From NCBI GenBank assembly GCA_016934135.1, contig JAFGTK010000113.1, positions 1-14,762 of the forward strand: 14,762 bases of DNA, given 5' to 3'. The DNA is from Deltaproteobacteria bacterium. GTDB lineage: Bacteria; Desulfobacterota; Desulfomonilia; UBA1062. The position numbers and the translations under genes are program-made. Below, one piece after another: positions 13,702-14,762 of the stretch (position 1 is its first letter; the number at the start of each line of letters is the position of its first letter). A model generated the notes under the pieces. It ran no database searches and had not been told where the DNA came from. It worked only from the letters and a program-made list of their open reading frames with translations.

Positions 13702-14550
13702 ATGAGAAAAATATGTATCATCGTTATCATGGCAATCTTTATGATGATCACTTCTGCTGCTTCAGCATTTGCAGCAGATAAAAAGGTTGAGCTTGCTTAT
13801 GTCGAGTGGTCATGCGCCACTGCAAGCATAAACGTGGTCAAGGCGGTACTGCAGGAAAGGATGGGCTATGACGTTGAAATTACGCCTGTTAGTGCTGCAG
13901 CAATGTACCAGGCAATTGCAACCGGAGATGTAGACGGGATGACCACTGCATGGCTGCCGATCACACACGCCCACTACATGGAAAAGATGAAAGGTAAGGT
14001 CGTGGATCTCGGAACGAACTGTGAGGGTGCCGCAGTAGGCCTGGTTGTGCCTGCCTATGTAACGATCGATTCAATTGCAGAGATGAAGGATTATGCCGAC
14101 AAATTCAACGGTCAGATCACTGGCATCGATCCGGGCGCCGGGATCATGAGCATGACCGAAAAGGCAATCAAGGAGTATCAACTTGACGGATTTGAACTCA
14201 TGGAAGGCTCCGGTGCCATCATGACAGCTGTATTAAAGGATAAGATCAAAAACAACGAGTGGGTTGTGGTAACCGGATGGACACCGCACTGGAAATTTGC
14301 CAGATGGGATCTTAAATACCTGAAGGACCCCAAAGGGATCTATGGCGGAACAGAAGAAATCCGTACAATAGTACGCAAAGGCCTCGACGAGGATATGCCC
14401 GAAGTATATACATTCCTCGACAACTTCCACTGGACACTTGCAGATATCGGCCAGGTAATGGGCTGGAACGCCGAAGGTGCCGACCCGTATGAATCAGCAA
14501 AAAAATGGGTTAAGGAAAATCCGGAAAAGGTGAATGCCTGGCTTAAATGA
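13702..14550 (+). CDS. proX: Glycine betaine-type (OpuAC family) periplasmic substrate-binding protein
   Basis: A 282-residue exported binding protein that delivers substrate to the permease. The signal peptide spans residues 1-24 (hydrophobic core IIVIMAIFMMI, cleavage ASAFA|ADK), with no lipobox, so it is soluble in the periplasm. The mature protein has the OpuAC-type layout: VELAYVEWSCATASINVVKA, a strand-helix lobe with TTAWLPITHAHY, a hinge at ITGIDPGAGI, and VVVTGWTPHWKFARWDL. Several Trp residues (36, 84, 193, 197) are placed where family members build the aromatic cage that holds the trimethylammonium group. GGAGG lies 4 nt before the ATG, and the gap to the permease is 32 nt. Substrate is most likely glycine betaine; proline betaine, choline or carnitine cannot be excluded. 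Confidence 0.95.
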   Translation: MRKICIIVIMAIFMMITSAASAFAADKKVELAYVEWSCATASINVVKAVLQERMGYDVEITPVSAAAMYQAIATGDVDGMTTAWLPITHAHYMEKMKGKVVDLGTNCEGAAVGLVVPAYVTIDSIAEMKDYADKFNGQITGIDPGAGIMSMTEKAIKEYQLDGFELMEGSGAIMTAVLKDKIKNNEWVVVTGWTPHWKFARWDLKYLKDPKGIYGGTEEIRTIVRKGLDEDMPEVYTFLDNFHWTLADIGQVMGWNAEGADPYESAKKWVKENPEKVNAWLK

Positions 14551-14606
14551 TCATGCCGGTTCCTATACAGGCAGATGAGCTGATAAATCTCTGAAGATGT
14601 ATTGCC

Positions 14607-14652
14607 ATTCCAGGGGGAATCCACCTTAAAAATAGGAGGTTCTCCCTGGAAT
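14607..14652 (+). terminator. Long hairpin downstream of the transporter operon
   Basis: ATTCCAGGG (14607-14615) pairs with CCCTGGAAT (14644-14652). Pairing continues inward with GAA/TTC and CC-A-CC/GG-A-GG around an A-rich loop (TTAAAAATA), allowing one bulged T and one mismatch. It begins 57 nt past the stop. The downstream tract (ATCGATAAAATC) is not T-rich, so intrinsic termination is uncertain; it could instead protect the mRNA 3' end. Confidence 0.55.
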
Positions 14653-14717
14653 ATCGATAAAATCACCATTATCATCGTCTTATTTCAACTATATAGACCT
14701 ATATGCATACTTTATCC

Positions 14718-14747
14718 TTGACAGGGTATCGCTGGTTGAATTATATC
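14718..14747 (+). promoter_or_regulatory. Candidate promoter pointing out of the window
   Basis: A perfect TTGACA (14718-14723) is followed after 18 bp by TATATC (14742-14747, 4 of 6 to TATAAT). It would drive a gene beginning beyond the right edge. No gene starts in the last 212 bp of the window. Confidence 0.4.
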
Positions 14748-14762
14748 ATAACAATCTGAAAA

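Overview
The window looks like chromosomal DNA of a Gram-negative, envelope-rich bacterium, most likely a deltaproteobacterial-grade organism (Desulfobacterota or Myxococcota sensu lato). The main support is an operon whose protein architectures (AgmX/PglI-type C-terminal domain, FHA plus TonB-like rod, paired ExbD proteins, OM barrel, periplasmic TPR proteins) are typical of that group. The placement is inferred from family knowledge, not from a database search. No rRNA, tRNA, transposase, phage gene or CRISPR array was seen.

Region 1 (1-7410, all minus strand) is one tightly packed eight-gene operon reading leftward and running off the left edge. In transcription order it encodes: a TolQ/ExbB/MotA-type proton-channel subunit; two different TolR/ExbD-type subunits; a small exported protein of unknown function; a 779-residue inner-membrane protein (degenerate FHA domain, three tandem 42-residue acidic/Cys repeats, second FHA-like domain, one membrane helix, Pro/Lys-rich periplasmic stalk, AgmX/PglI-type C-terminal domain); a small outer-membrane beta-barrel; and two exported TPR proteins, the last one cut by the window edge. 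The set parallels the Myxococcus AglRQS motor with its Glt (gliding) and Nfs (spore-coat) trans-envelope complexes. The inference is a proton-motive-force-driven machine coupling the inner membrane, periplasm and outer membrane, with an unknown task in this organism.

Region 2 (7411-7914) is an AT-rich, gene-free stretch holding candidate sigma-70 and sigma-54-like promoters for the operon and, at its right end, a strong 12-bp hairpin that probably ends the neighbouring acyl-CoA dehydrogenase transcript.

Region 3 (7915-10766) is a fatty-acid or CoA-thioester module: one acyl-CoA dehydrogenase on the minus strand, divergent from an XRE-type repressor that overlaps a second acyl-CoA dehydrogenase. 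The shared 139-bp divergent region has a near-consensus promoter overlaid with GTTATA repeats, suggesting control by the XRE protein. Both dehydrogenases depart from the usual catalytic Glu of the family.

Region 4 (10889-14550, plus strand) is a compatible-solute uptake cluster: a MarR-family regulator followed by a ProV/OpuAA ATPase with CBS domains, a ProW/OpuAB permease and an OpuAC-type binding protein, which together import glycine betaine or a related quaternary amine under osmotic stress. A large hairpin follows the last gene, and a rightward promoter candidate lies at the window end.
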